Source of the DNA: Homarus americanus
Lineage: Eukaryota > Arthropoda > Malacostraca > Decapoda > Nephropidae
Length of the DNA stretch: 64,000 nt
NCBI RefSeq assembly: GCF_018991925.1
Contig: NW_024753848.1
Coordinates: 124,001-188,000, forward strand
Direction of reading: 5' to 3'
The notes beneath the pieces are model-generated. The model saw nothing but the letters and a program-made list of their open reading frames with translations. It had not been told where the DNA came from and did no database searches. The translations under genes and the position numbers were made by a program. Positions 34,091 to 45,350 of this stretch are shown here, piece by piece (positions within the stretch are counted from its first letter, which is position 1; each line of letters starts with the position of its first letter).

Positions 34091-35163
34091 CCCTCCTCCC
34101 ACCGGCCTCGACCAACTAACAATGTGCTGGATGTGAGACCTTGCAACAGGGTGGGGGAACAAGGCCGATTGTACCTGCTTTGGGTAAAGGGGAAGGGAGG
34201 AGGGAGGAGGAGAAGGGTACGGTAGGGGAGGAGGAGGAGGGGTTGCTGGTGATGTGAAACCTGAACCTAAGGATGGCATACTGGAGGTGGACCTTGGAGA
34301 CGCATGCGGGAGGAAGGGCTTAATAGACGCATGCGGGACAAGACCAAAATAACGGAGTAAATAATTTAATTTCTTAACACACTGAAGTCTCTTAAACCCC
34401 CTCCCCCTCACCCTTCCTCCCCCATCACCACACCCCCTACCTACCCCTTCACCAACACTCCTTAATCCCTTCCTCCTCACCCCCCCTTCCCTTCCCTCTC
34501 TACCAACCTCCCTTACATAAGTGTTCCTCCTTCTCATTTATCCTTCCCACCCTCCTTAACCCACTTCCTTTTCCCTCCCATTCACTTCCTTCCTCCCACC
34601 CCTTCCTACGTGAGAGACCCACATGGGAGCTTTGATGCGGGTACTGCAGAGATGGGGAAGGAGGAGGGCGAAGGGGGGAAGGAGGGGAAGGGGGGAAGGA
34701 GAGAAAGACCAAATAAAAAAAACAAAAGCAATTAGACAAAACAAAAAAAAGATTAAAAACAAAAACAATAACAAAAAATATTAAATACATAAACAAGTGA
34801 ACCACCAAAGAAGAAGAACCACCGCGGATAATTACAGGTGTGGACACAACACGAAGGTAATTAAGAGGTGTAGTCAGGTAGGTACTGAAGGAGAGGGGGG
34901 GGGAGGGAGAGAAGGATAGGTATTACTAGGATCTTCGCCTGCCTTCCTTCCGTCCTTCTGCAACACACTCCTTCATCTTCCTTCCCTCCTTCTCCATCAC
35001 AATGTAAGCACAAGAACAAGATCCATATACACAGGTGTTGACAGGTAAACAGACATACAGATGCTGACAGGTAAACAAATAAGACAGGCGTTGACAGATA
35101 AACAAATTGAGACAGGTGTTGAGAGACAGGTATTATGAGGTCAAATACAGTTGATAAAGAAAC

Positions 35164-35204
<41 letters not shown>

Positions 35205-35280
35205 AGATTCACCAAGTTAAAGGTCAAACGAGTTCAGTGATCAACGTCTTCTCTGACAATGTCTTGGTGACCACTAGGTA
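34091..35280. other. Pyrimidine/purine and A-rich DNA, (AC)n; no gene
   Basis: Purine patch at 34190-34240, pyrimidine patch at 34390-34605, purine patch at 34650-34710, AAAAC-rich DNA to 34800. ACAGGTGTTGACAGGTAAAC-like words recur about every 30 bases at 35030-35130. (AC)n at 35168-35202. Confidence 0.6.
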
Positions 35281-36047
35281 GTCGTCACCGTGTTATACCA
35301 TTATAGTCACCAAGTCGTCACAGTGTTATACCATTATAGTCACCAAGTCGTCACAGTGTTATACCATTATAGTCACCAAGTCGTCACAGTGTTATACCAT
35401 TATAGTCACCAAGTCGTCACCGTGTTATACCATTATAGTCACCAAGTCGTCACAGTGTTATACCATTATAGTCACCAAGTCGTCACAGTGTTATACCATT
35501 ATAGTCACCAAGTCGTCACAGTGTTATACCATTATAGTCACCAAGTCGTCACAGTGTTATACCATTATAGTCACCAAGTCGTCACAGTGTTATACCATTA
35601 TAGTCACCAAGTCGTCACAGTGTTATACCATTATAGTCACCAAGTCATCACAGTGTTATACCATTATAGTCACCAAGTCGCCACAGTGTTATACCATTAT
35701 AGTCACCAAGTCGTCACAGTGTTATACCATTAGTCACCAAGTCGTCACCGTGTTATACCATTATAGTCACCAAGTCGTCACAGTGTTATACCATTATAGT
35801 CACCAAGTCGCCACAGTGTTATACCATTATAGTCACCAAGTCGTCACAGTGTTATACCATTATAGTCACCAAGTCGTCACAGTGTTATACCATTATAATC
35901 ACCAAGTCGTCACCGTGTTATACCATTATAGTCACCAAGTCGCCATGCATATACCCAGTGTTATACCATTATAGTCACCAAGTCGCCACAGTATTATACC
36001 ATTATAGTCACCAAGTCGCCACAGTGTTATACCATTATAGTCACCAC
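35281..36047 (+). repeat. 33-bp minisatellite, about 23 units, open in one frame
   Basis: Units of GTCACCAAGTCGTCACAGTG followed by TTATACCATTATA. Thirty-three is divisible by three and one frame lacks stops, giving VLYHYSHQVVT repeated, broken by a small deletion at about 35730 and an insertion at 35945-35955. The changes among units (A/C, T/C at fixed positions) include both silent and replacement changes, so protein selection is not evident. Confidence 0.95.
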
Positions 36048-36154
36048 AAGGACGGACAGACACACACCACGTCAGTCACCATAAGGCAGGTCAATCAACT
36101 CTTTCACCATTTCATTTGTGATTTCAATTGTCCGCCCTGTGTTTCTTCACCAGT

Positions 36155-36181
36155 CAGTGTGTGTGTGTGTGTGAGTGTGTG

Positions 36182-36227
<46 letters not shown>

Positions 36228-36252
36228 TGTGGTGTGTGTGTGTGTGTGTGTT
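36155..36252. repeat. (GT)n with GA interruptions
   Basis: About 98 bases of GT with GTGA steps. Confidence 0.95.
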
Positions 36253-36797
36253 CTATTTTGGATCAGATTATTATTATTACAAGGATCTAATTACTGTTAG
36301 TATTATTATCATCATTATTGTTACTGCAAGATTCACAAACACAAAAAAAAAGACACAGGATAAAATGGATAAATGGGGAGAGGGAGCAGGGGAGCAGGGG
36401 GGAAGGGGGGTGAGGAAGGTTAACATCCTGCAGATCCGAAATGACGTCACACGTGGTTTCACACTTTTCCCCGGCCTGTTTTACCGGTGTGGGGGTGGGG
36501 GGGTGTTACGAAGAAAGAGGAGGGAGGAGAGGGAGGGTACGAAGATAGAGGAGAGGAGGAGGAGGTGAAGAGAGGAGGAGAGGAGGGGAAGAGGAAGAAG
36601 AGAGAGCGTCTTATCACCCGTTATCAGCACCACCTCCTCCGTTATCGAACCGTAAGAGGAAACGGAGGTCACACACACACGAAAATAAAAATTAACACAA
36701 ATAAATTTAAATAACTAACAATTTCGTACGTGACCTCTTAGGCATCGTCCGTGACCTTGACCTTAGACCGGACAAAGGGGCAACCCTAGGTACATGG

Positions 36798-36830
<33 letters not shown>

Positions 36831-37079
36831 ATTAACACATGAAGGAGAATCAACACACACACACACACGTTTGTTTACATCTCGGGGCTAGACAGTGCTA
36901 TGTTTCATTTAATAATAGCAATACTAGTAATCACACTAAGTTACTATTATTAGAGCATTAACTTAAGCTGCTATTACTATTACAAACAACAACAACAACC
37001 TTATCACAGGAACCGATTTGATCCACTTAAAAAATACACACACAAATAAAAAAAAACACAACAATAACAACCACCATCT
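36253..37079. other. Unique DNA with purine tract and (GA)n; no gene
   Basis: ATTATT-rich at 36265-36320, G-rich at 36370-36410, purine tract at 36515-36605, (GA)n at 36799-36829, (CA)n at 36856-36868. Confidence 0.5.
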
Positions 37080-37320
37080 TGAGACACAGGAAAATAAGCT
37101 GGGAAAGGAAAAATAGCCGAGACAGGTCAATAAGCTGAGGCGGGGAAATAAGCTGAGACAGGAAAACAGGCTGAGACGAAAAAGCGAGACAGGAAAATAA
37201 GCTTTGGCAGGTAAATAAGCTGAGACGGGAAACTAAGATGAGAACAGAAAAAGTGTACGGGAAAATACGATGAGACAGGTAAATAAGCTGAGACAGGAAA
37301 ATAAGCTGGAAAAAGTCCCC
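37080..37320. repeat. About 22-bp AGACAGGAAAATAAGCTGAG array
   Basis: Ten or so units with frequent substitutions (AAATAAGCTG is the best-kept core). Confidence 0.88.
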
Positions 37321-37778
37321 AAGTTAAAAAGCTTAGTCTGTATGAGTGTTGTGATTGGACTTAATATGTATTCATACATACATACATCATCAGTCCATAT
37401 AGCACGCGGACTTCCATATATAAACAATACAATACATACATACATACATACACACAAACAAACGTACATACACACAAACAAACGTACATACACAAACAGT
37501 AATCCGGGTACGTCACAAAACACACACACACACACGGATACGATCGCTTCATTATAAATCTGTTCCTATTAAACAGCTGCTATTGCGTAATACTGCACAC
37601 GCACACACACACACACTATTACCGCCAGTGTTGACGGCAATAGGTCTGACTTCCCCCCTCTCTCCTCTTCTCTCTCTCCTACTTCTCTTCCCTCCTCCTC
37701 CTCCTCCTCTCCCTCTTCCGGATCTGCCTCAGGCCTAATAGGTTAAATATTAATGTTTGTCTATGATTAATTTTCACC

Positions 37779-37822
<44 letters not shown>

Positions 37823-38510
37823 ACAGTAGGAAAAAAATCTGGAACTAAAAGGGGGATGAGAGCGTATATTTTTGTCCAAATTTCCGGTTTAGGTAAAGGT
37901 GAAATAAAACCATAAAACAATTTAAATAACACTTTTAAACACCCCCAGACTTTCACAAAATACACTAATTATAAAACAACACGTAAAAAATAGATAAAAT
38001 GTCTAAAAGTTAAAAAAAAAAACCAGGTAAATAGTGAACAAGAATCATTTAACTAGAGGCGGAAATTTCAAGGTTAAACGTCAACAACAACACGACCGTC
38101 AGGAGTGCGTTAGGCCTATACTATGGCGGTCAATTACGCTAAGTAGGTGGCAGTGGCAGAAGGAGCCTTAATCAATAGTCTTGTCTCAGTCGCTTTCCTT
38201 CTGCAGACACGGGAGGGAGAGGGGGCAGGGAGGAGGGAGGAGGGAGGGGGAGAGGAGGCAGGAGGAGGGAGGAGGGAGGGGCAGGGGAGGGAGGGGGAGG
38301 GAGGGTCTTATCTATGTAACCCCCCCTCCCACCTATTACTTCTATTAAGTACTACGTATTTCGCTTTATCATAAAAACTAAAAAAAAAAGTGCAAATATT
38401 AATTAACTATATTCATTGGAGTGGTTTTCGATGTTTAGTATTTACTGTCGTAGTTAGTTTTCGATGTTTAGTATTTACTGTTCCACTAATTCCCTTTCCT
38501 CCCCTATTAC
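37321..38510. other. SSR-rich intron DNA; no gene
   Basis: (CATA)n at 37377-37390 and 37435-37452, (CA)n near 37600, CTCC tract at 37660-37720, (GA)n at 37784-37820, AT-rich unique DNA to 38140, purine tract at 38205-38310. A 28-base near-perfect duplication of TTTTCGATGTTTAGTATTTACTGT lies at 38425-38480. Confidence 0.55.
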
Positions 38511-39317
38511 CATAAGTCCCTCTTCCACCCCTATTCCACCAGCCCCCTTCCACCCCTATTCCACCAGCCCCCTTCCACACCTCGTCGACAACACTCTCTT
38601 AGATACCATCAGCCCGGCGCTCAGTGTATGAGGGTGGGGCTACATCAGGAATAAGGCTGTATCCTGTAGCTGCATACAGTTCACGTCAGAGAGGGGATGG
38701 AGAGGGGGGGTGGGGTGAGAGGGGATTGGAGGGAGAGGGACGCTTCCTAGTCTACAACCCCTTCCCTCTTTTCCATAGCAGACAACCATTGCAGCCGATA
38801 TTCAAATGGGAGGCCGCGGCTGCTCTCCGGCGCAGGCAATAGCTATGTGCGAGGGGGTGAAGCAATTTTTATGCTCAAGCATTTGGACCCCTTCCAACTC
38901 TCTCTCTCTCTCTCTCGCTCTCTACCTTTTTCCTACCTTCCTCTCACTCACTTTATCTCTCTCTCCCCTCTGCCTGCACCTCTCCCCGTCAATCGCTCTC
39001 TAGTTGGGGACCCTCCCTCCCTCCCCCAGTAAAGGCCCCATAGCCCTACCACTATCTCCCTCGCCTCCTATCGAGCTCCTCTCTCTCTCTCTCTCTCCCT
39101 GCACCAATCCCTACTTTCTTTTTCTGTGTGTTGGTCCCTGCGTGGTGGCCTCTCTCTCTCTCTCTCACCATCCCTGCTACACTAACAAAAGCCTTTACCC
39201 CACACACCCGTAGGCCTACATCAGCCACGATAATTTCAGCATTAACTTCACCTTCGTTTATCAACTTCCACACGTGAGGTAAACATTTGGATTGTTTAAC
39301 ATCTCGTCATAGCGACC

Positions 39318-39354
<37 letters not shown>

Positions 39355-39376
39355 AGACGTTCATCACACTCATGTC

Positions 39377-39427
<51 letters not shown>

Positions 39428-39590
39428 ACTTGGTCAAATTCTCAAACACATAAATATAGTTAGTGCTGAGATACCAGTGTCCCCTACGTACAGCTGGTGA
39501 GGGAAGGGTGAGAGAGTGACGGGACAAAATATCAACATCTGGCATCAACTTAAAGCGCATATAACGACGACAAACTACAATTTTTACCAC
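38511..39590. other. CCACCCCTATT repeat, CT/GT/GA microsatellites; no gene
   Basis: TTCCACCCCTATTCCACCAG is repeated at 38523-38580. A unique CpG-richer patch lies at 38770-38890. (CT)n is at 38899-38922, 39080-39098 and 39152-39168, (GT)n at 39320-39351 and (GA)n at 39380-39426. Confidence 0.55.
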
Positions 39591-40454
39591 CTCCTTTACT
39601 TATATATCTTACTATAATATTTACCTTCATATTTCTAAATCATAATATATAATAAAAAGTCTAATTTATCCACTATACAATAATATAAACAGGTATTATA
39701 CAGGACTCGGGTTAGTTGCTAAATGTCGCCAAGTGATGAGGGAATTTCAATGGTAAACTTAACTAAATTTGTTCAACCACCTCGTAACGACCCAATTATA
39801 CATTAAACAATCACTAAGTACACAAAGTAAACGTCAATAACAAATAGAGTAAAATCAAGCTAATATCATATACGTAATTGGTACTATATTTTATTTTATA
39901 TAAATTTATTGGGTTTACCTAGCTGGTTCATGGTTAGGTTAGGTTGGGTTAGGTTAGGTTAGGTCCTACCCTTCCTTACCTCCAGTCTCACTCCACCACA
40001 ACTCCATCCTCCACTCCTCGCTATCCACCCACCCACACTCCACTCCATCCACTTCCAATACCTACCCCCACATCCACCACCCCCTCCCCCTCACTACAAC
40101 GTTCCCAACCACCTCTTCACTGTTCCTTCCTACCCCTCTCCTCCCCCCACCAATCACCCCTTCCCTCCCACCCCGGCCACTTCTGCATCCTGTCCACCCC
40201 ACACAAGCATTAACCCTTTGCCTCTATCGCCCTTCCCCCCCCTAACCTCTCCCTTCCCTACCCCCTCTCTCCCCTTCCCGTCCGTGCATCCCAATGTGCG
40301 TGCGTGCAGAGGGTTCAATGGGCCTTGCTTGCTTGCTTGCGTAGCTACAGCAAAATCGATAATGCTTTCCCACCTCGCCTGGCACAAGAACCTAGTAACG
40401 GTTAAGGGAGGCTGTGCACGCCATCTATTACAAATACTTCTTCCTCCTCCTTGA
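39591..40454. other. AT-rich then C-rich DNA; TTAGG-like patch; no gene
   Basis: AT-rich unique sequence to 39930, GGTTAGGTTGGGTTAGG at 39931-39964, then pyrimidine-rich DNA to about 40270. Confidence 0.5.
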
Positions 40455-40650
40455 GTGTTTTGGTTGGGTTTGGTTGGATTTTGGTTGGGTTTTGGTTGAG
40501 TCTTGGTTGGGTTTTGGTTGAGTCTTGGTTGGGTCTTGGTTGAGTTTTGGTTGGGTCTTAGTTGAGTTTTGGTTGGGTCTTGGTTGGGTTTTGGTTGAGC
40601 TTTGGTTGGGTTTTGGTTGAGTCTTGATTGGGTCTTGATTGAGTCTTGGG
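40455..40650. repeat. 10-11 bp TTGGTTGGGTT / TTGGTTGAGTC array
   Basis: About 18 short units alternating GGGTT and GAGTC ends. No gene. Confidence 0.94.
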
Positions 40651-40775
40651 ATCACCTGAAGAATCTCTACCCATCACCCACTAGTTTATTTCACCTATTA
40701 ATCACCTATTAAAGATTAACCACCCTATCGCTAACTTAAACCTAACCAAACGCTAACCTAACCATTTGAGGGATG
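40647..40775 (+). repeat. TTAGG-linked dispersed repeat, copy a
   Basis: Contains GATCACCTGAAGAATCTCTA, TAGTTTATTTCACCT, AAAGATTAACCACCCTATCGC and then AACCTAACC words. Four other places in the window share the CACCTGAAGA(T/A)TAACC core next to TTAGG or CCTAA units. Confidence 0.65.
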
Positions 40776-40818
40776 AGCTAGTTACCTCGTTAGCGATACA
40801 ACCCAGTGAATATACAAA

Positions 40819-40827
<9 letters not shown>

Positions 40828-40853
<26 letters not shown>

Positions 40854-41109
40854 ATAACGAGGTAAAAGTCCGGGTATTTTGTCACACACACACACACACC
40901 TACGCTAACATGTGTAACATTCTCAATACTATTTCAACCACACCTGACTACACACCTGTCCATATTAAACACGTGTCCTCCAACTACACATATCCTACCA
41001 TCTCACCCCCCAAACACCTGTGCCAATTGGAATGCGGCGGCCCTGAACACCTGCTCACACACACACTATACCTGTGTCTCAATATCCTACAATAAGTGGA
41101 TATCTTGTA
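40828..41109. other. (GT)n, (CA)n and unique DNA; no gene
   Basis: (GT)n at 40829-40851 and (CA)n at 40883-40899, facing each other about 30 bases apart. Confidence 0.6.
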
Positions 41110-41715
41110 TTGTGAATCTACCCACACCACACCATCTAGCCACACCACACCATCTACCCACACCACACCAACTACCCACACCAAAACTAACCACCCACAC
41201 CAAACAACCACCCACACACACCATCTACCCACACCACACCAACCACCCACACCACACCAACCACCCACAAACAACCACACACCACACCCACAACCACCAA
41301 CACACCCACACCACACCAACTACCCACACCCACACCAACTACCCACACCACCAACCACCCCAAAACCATCTACCCACACCACACCAACACCCACACCACA
41401 CCAACCACCCACACCACACCAACCACCCACACCAACCAACCACCACACCACCAACCACCCACACCACACCAACCACCCACACCACACACCATCTACCCAC
41501 ACCACACCAACTACCACACCACCAACTACCCACACCACACCAACCACCCACACCACACAACACCACACCACACCAACTACCCACACCACACCACAACACC
41601 ACACCACACCCACACCTCACCAACTACCCACACCACACCAACTACCCACACCACACCAACTACCCACACACACCAACTACCCACACCTCACCAACCACCC
41701 ACACCACACCATATA
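41110..41715. repeat. About 18-bp CCACCCACACCACACCAA array
   Basis: Over 600 bases of C/A/T-only sequence with units of 15-21 bases. Long His/Pro/Thr and Trp/Gly/Val frames are repeat translations. Confidence 0.95.
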
Positions 41716-41719
41716 TTTC

Positions 41720-41795
41720 AATTCAAGATTAACCTAACCTAACCCCTCCCAAGGTGGCGTTTAATCTTCAGGTGGTCCATTTACTCCTATTTAAG
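41720..41795 (-). repeat. TTAGG-linked dispersed repeat, copy b (inverted)
   Basis: The minus strand contains CACCTGAAGATTAAACGCCA and, nearby, GGTTAGGTTAGG, the same pair of elements as the other copies. Confidence 0.6.
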
Positions 41796-42227
41796 AAAAC
41801 AACAAAGGCATTATGCACTGTAAATAGCAAAAAAAAAAAAAAAAAAAAATATATCTAAAAAAAAAATCATTAGAGTAATTAGTTCGTATAAATGCATTAC
41901 TTTCTCAAACATGAAAAGTAATTATTACATGAAACGAAACTTTTACTAACAAATTCGTATGTCTATACCACGAACTACCGACACACACACACACAATACT
42001 TACACATTATTTTATATTAAGCACTGAAGAAAATATATATATCCCAAATTATAGACCGGAACCGTATATAATTTAGGACACACGTATAATCTCGCTTTAC
42101 CAATGGATTATATACCTCCACGTATCATTACACGCTCAAAACACCTGTAGATTATATCACAACTCAGGCGAATAATGGAGTATTGATTTGATAAGCCATT
42201 AACATTGACTTCGGTAACTTAGGTCAA
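41796..42227. other. AT-rich unique DNA with A19 run; no gene
   Basis: Poly-A at 41831-41849 and short (CA)n at 41981-41995. No gene. Confidence 0.5.
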
Positions 42228-42455
42228 GCTGAGGTATATACTTATGGTCAAGCTGGGGTATACTTATGGTCAAGCTGGGGTATATTTTAGGTTAAGCTGA
42301 GGTCTACTTATGGTCAAGCTTAGGTATACTTATGATCAAGCTGGGGTATATTTTAGGTTAAGCTGAGGTCTACTTATGGTCAAGCTTAGGTATACTTATG
42401 ATCAAGCTGAGGTATATACTTTAGGTCAAGCTTAGGGGTATATTTTAGGTCAAGA
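42228..42455. repeat. 22-24 bp GGTCAAGCTGAGGTATACTT array
   Basis: Nine units, with TTTTAGGTTAAGC and TATGGTCAAGC variants alternating. Confidence 0.92.
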
Positions 42456-42721
42456 ATAAGAGAGGAATGGAGTATATTCCTTCAATTTACGGTATAATCC
42501 AGTTTATTCTATTAACCCATATTCCAACTATATTGAAGGTAATTTGTATTATATTTAAGGTAACTGTAACCAATTATATTACTGATATATTTAGAGTATA
42601 AGGTTATATATTACAGTATACTCAAGGTAAGTTATGTAAAAACTAAGGTATATTTTATTACCTTTCAATCCACAAATTGCATTCATTAAAATCATTTCTT
42701 ATTATATTTTATTAAGTTAAT
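42456..42721. other. AT-rich DNA with spaced AAGGTAA/GTATATT words
   Basis: Loose continuation of the previous array theme. No gene. Confidence 0.4.
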
Positions 42722-42889
42722 CCCCCCAGGTAAGGTAATCAATCCCCCCCAGGTGAGGTAATCAATCCCCCCAGGTGAAGTAATGAATCCCCCCCAGGTG
42801 AGGTAATGAATCCCCCAGGTAAGGCAATGAATCCCCCCAGGTGAGGTAAAGAATCCCCCAGGTAAGGCAATGAATCCCCCAGGTGAGAC
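42722..42889 (+). repeat. 22-bp array of consensus 5' splice-site words
   Basis: Eight units of CCCCCCAGGTGAGGTAATCA. Every unit contains CAG|GTRAR (GTAAGG, GTGAGG, GTGAAG or GTGAGA), a near-perfect match to the U1 binding site, on the plus strand. That strand is antisense to MIDN. Confidence 0.9.
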
Positions 42890-43031
42890 AAAGCTTCCAC
42901 TATCGTCACTCCCTGTTCATTATTATCAAGCTTTTCGTCAGTTTTTGCCTCACTAAAGCTTAATAACGTATCTCTGTGTGTGCCAAGTCTTTCAATACAC
43001 TGGTAGAGTTTAATAAGAAGCGATCCATTCT
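42890..43031 (-). other. Coding-like open stretch, unrecognised
   Basis: The minus strand is open with balanced, protein-like composition: GSLLIKLYQCIERLGTH, then SFSEAKTDEKLDNNEQG. It follows a fair acceptor (CATCCCTCCCTCTCAG). No donor is seen before the tandem array at 42889. Its entry phase does not fit between MIDN exons 1 and 2. It could be an exon remnant, mobile-element coding debris or chance. I do not recognise the family. Confidence 0.22.
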
Positions 43032-43740
43032 CTGAGAGGGAGGGATGACACACCTGGAAACCGTTCAGTAGGATGGAGGTACCGTACTACTACTACTGCT
43101 ACTGCTGCTACTACTACACACGTCATATCCTAGAGGTAATGACGTAATGGCAGAAATTATGACGTCATGACACTGTAAACAACAACAGCAACTTTCATAA
43201 ACCTCACATCTATATTGTTTCCTTCCTTCCTTCCTTCCTTCTTCCTCCCTTCCCTCCTTCCTTCCTTCCTTCCTTCCTTCCTTCCTCCTTCCTTCTCCTT
43301 CCCTCCTTCAAGATATTGTTTCCCGATATTTAAACAAGAATTCTTTTGTGTAGGATTTTCTTTTTAATACAATCCCAAACTTTCTAATTAAAAGGTTTGT
43401 CATTCATCTAAGTCTATTAAACATTCTATTGTCATCACTACATAGAAATAGATAGATAGATAGATAGAAATAGAGAAATAAGCTACTGACAAATAAACTA
43501 AATACAGATAAATAGCGAGTTTGAAAATAATGTTCTTGATGCTGTTTTTGTTTAAGTATATTTGGGCTTCAACAACTAAAGTCTTACTACACTCGAGTCA
43601 CTTACAAAAACAACATACAACAGCAATTTAACATTAACAAACACCTATAACTATTAACTGCCTTTAAAACTTTCTCTCGTTACCTATTTAACACTGTACA
43701 TACGTCACATATGCTACTAACAACAGGCAGAGGTGTGTGT
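43032..43740. other. Unique DNA with (CTTC)n and (GATA)n; no gene
   Basis: TACTACTGCTAC patch at 43085-43115, (CTTC)n at 43217-43310, (GATA)n at 43447-43468. Confidence 0.6.
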
Positions 43741-43812
43741 CTGGGGGTCACCTGAAGATTAACCACCCTAACGCTATTTGGTGAGGTTACATTAAGTTAG
43801 GTTAGTGGAACT
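43741..43812 (+). repeat. TTAGG-linked dispersed repeat, copy c
   Basis: GGTCACCTGAAGATTAACCA, then CCCTAACGCTATTTGGTGAG and GGTTACATTAAGTTAGGTTA. This is the most complete core of the family. Confidence 0.7.
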
Positions 43813-44343
43813 TTAACTTAATACTCTTATGGTTAATGTCCCCCCCCCCCACCCCGTTATAACCTGTACAGTACAAATCAGCTGCAGTGTTACAACCTCC
43901 AGAATTACAACCGATTTTGTATTTTGGTTTTACTGTATCTTGTGTTAAAAGAATCGAATAGGTTTGTTTATGGGTCAATTGATGTTAGTAATTGCAAACC
44001 TGAAGAGTACACACCTGTAAATAACCCCCACACCTGTACAGAAATTATACCTACAAAAATCCCCACATCTGAATACACTACACACCTACAATAGCCCCCA
44101 CACACCTACAATAACTCCACACACATCTGAAGACAACGCACCTTACCTAACCCCCACATTCCACACCTGAACTTAACGCACCCACAAATAAAAATATCTA
44201 CCTAAATGCCACACTCTTCCACCTACCCCAACTGCACCACAACACTTCGTCGTTAGCCATATCCTGTAGGCGACGTAGGCAGGCAGGCAGTCCAGTACGA
44301 GTCGATCTTTACCGTTCGCCCGCCCAGACTCATTCAGAACGGA
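43813..44343. other. Unique DNA and ACACCTGTA-spaced words; no gene
   Basis: C11 run at about 43841. At 43990-44170 the words CCCCACACCTGTA/CACACCTACAATA recur about every 20-25 bases. Confidence 0.5.
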
Positions 44344-44445
44344 CCAATCACAGATAAAACAATCCAGCCGAAGAGAAACCACTGGTCGCTAAATTCTCCT
44401 CCCAACACCGTATATAAAAGGATTGGATGCCAACTCTTAAACATG
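44344..44445 (+). promoter_or_regulatory. Core-promoter-like CCAAT plus TATA box, antisense to MIDN
   Basis: A CCAAT box (CCAATCA, 44344) lies 63 bases before a strong TATA box (TATATAAAAG, 44411-44420). That spacing is typical of animal promoters and predicts a start near 44440-44445. Transcription would run into MIDN exon 1 from the opposite strand. No initiator test is possible from sequence alone. Confidence 0.4.
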
Positions 44446-44554
44446 GAGAGTTAATAAAAAAAATCTAATCTTAATTCATTGTAGTTTTAAAGATAGGATC
44501 GGGTAGCCTTTACTGTGGGTACAATAGATTTCGATACTGATCGTATTATTGTTC

Positions 44555-44641
44555 ATGGATGGAGGAGTGGATTCAGTAAGTCTCGTCAACGTGGAATACA
44601 TGGGATCGAATAGTCTTACAGGAAGGAAAAATCAAGAATAG
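44555..44641 (+). other. 28-codon frame downstream of the promoter-like site
   Basis: ATG at 44555 gives MDGGVDSVSLVNVEYMGSNS and continues to a TAG at 44639-44641. The stop abuts a good donor word, AATAG|GTAAGC. It may be the end of a noncoding first exon. No family is recognised. Confidence 0.15.
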
Positions 44642-45064
44642 GTAAGCATCTTTAACAAAGGATCCAACCCTCTTTCCTCACGTGGGATCCGATCCATCGC
44701 CACGTGGTTAAGAAACTCGATCCTATACCTACCATATGCTAGGGAAAAAAAAAAACCTATAGGCTGAGCATCACATCCCGTATCGTAAACAAGCTTCAAA
44801 GAGAGTTAAGTCCTTTTATACCTCGTGGAAGAGACTATAAAATCCTATCCCTTTTATTCTAACGTCAAATAAATAAGATTAAACCCCCTACTCCCTCCCT
44901 AGGATTAACTACAACCACCAAACAGCATATATAGTCCTAACAAACCCCCCCCCGCCAGACAGAGACATTTACCCCGACACCAAAGCTCCGATGGTTGTAA
45001 ATAATGGTGTTGCGTTTGGGAGTGAATCAGTTTCTAGGTTTATCTCTTGAAGCGAGACTCGGAA
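44642..45064. other. Unique AT-rich DNA, no gene
   Basis: Several GATCC and CCACGTGG-type words occur at 44660-44730. Otherwise nothing. Confidence 0.4.
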
Positions 45065-45350
45065 AGGTCAGCTCGTGAACTTCAGGGAGGCTTAAGGTCA
45101 GCTCGTGAACTTCAGGGAGGCTTAGCAAGATCAGAACGTGCACTTCAGGTAAGCTCATGAACTTCAGGGAGCTTAGCAAGGTCAGAACGTGAACTTCAGG
45201 AAGGTTTAAGGCCAGATCATGAACTTCAGGGTGATTCAGGTCAGCTCATGAACTTCAGGGAGACTCACATTCCAAGCGGGACTTCACAAGGTCAACACAT
45301 ACACTTCAGGGCAGTTAGTTTACTTGTGAAGCGAGTCTTTTAATACATGA
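45065..45350. repeat. About 30-bp AAGGTCAGCTCGTGAACTTC array
   Basis: Eight or nine units with the core GTGAACTTCAGGGAGGCTTA. The first two are identical and later ones are diverged and shortened. Confidence 0.9.
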
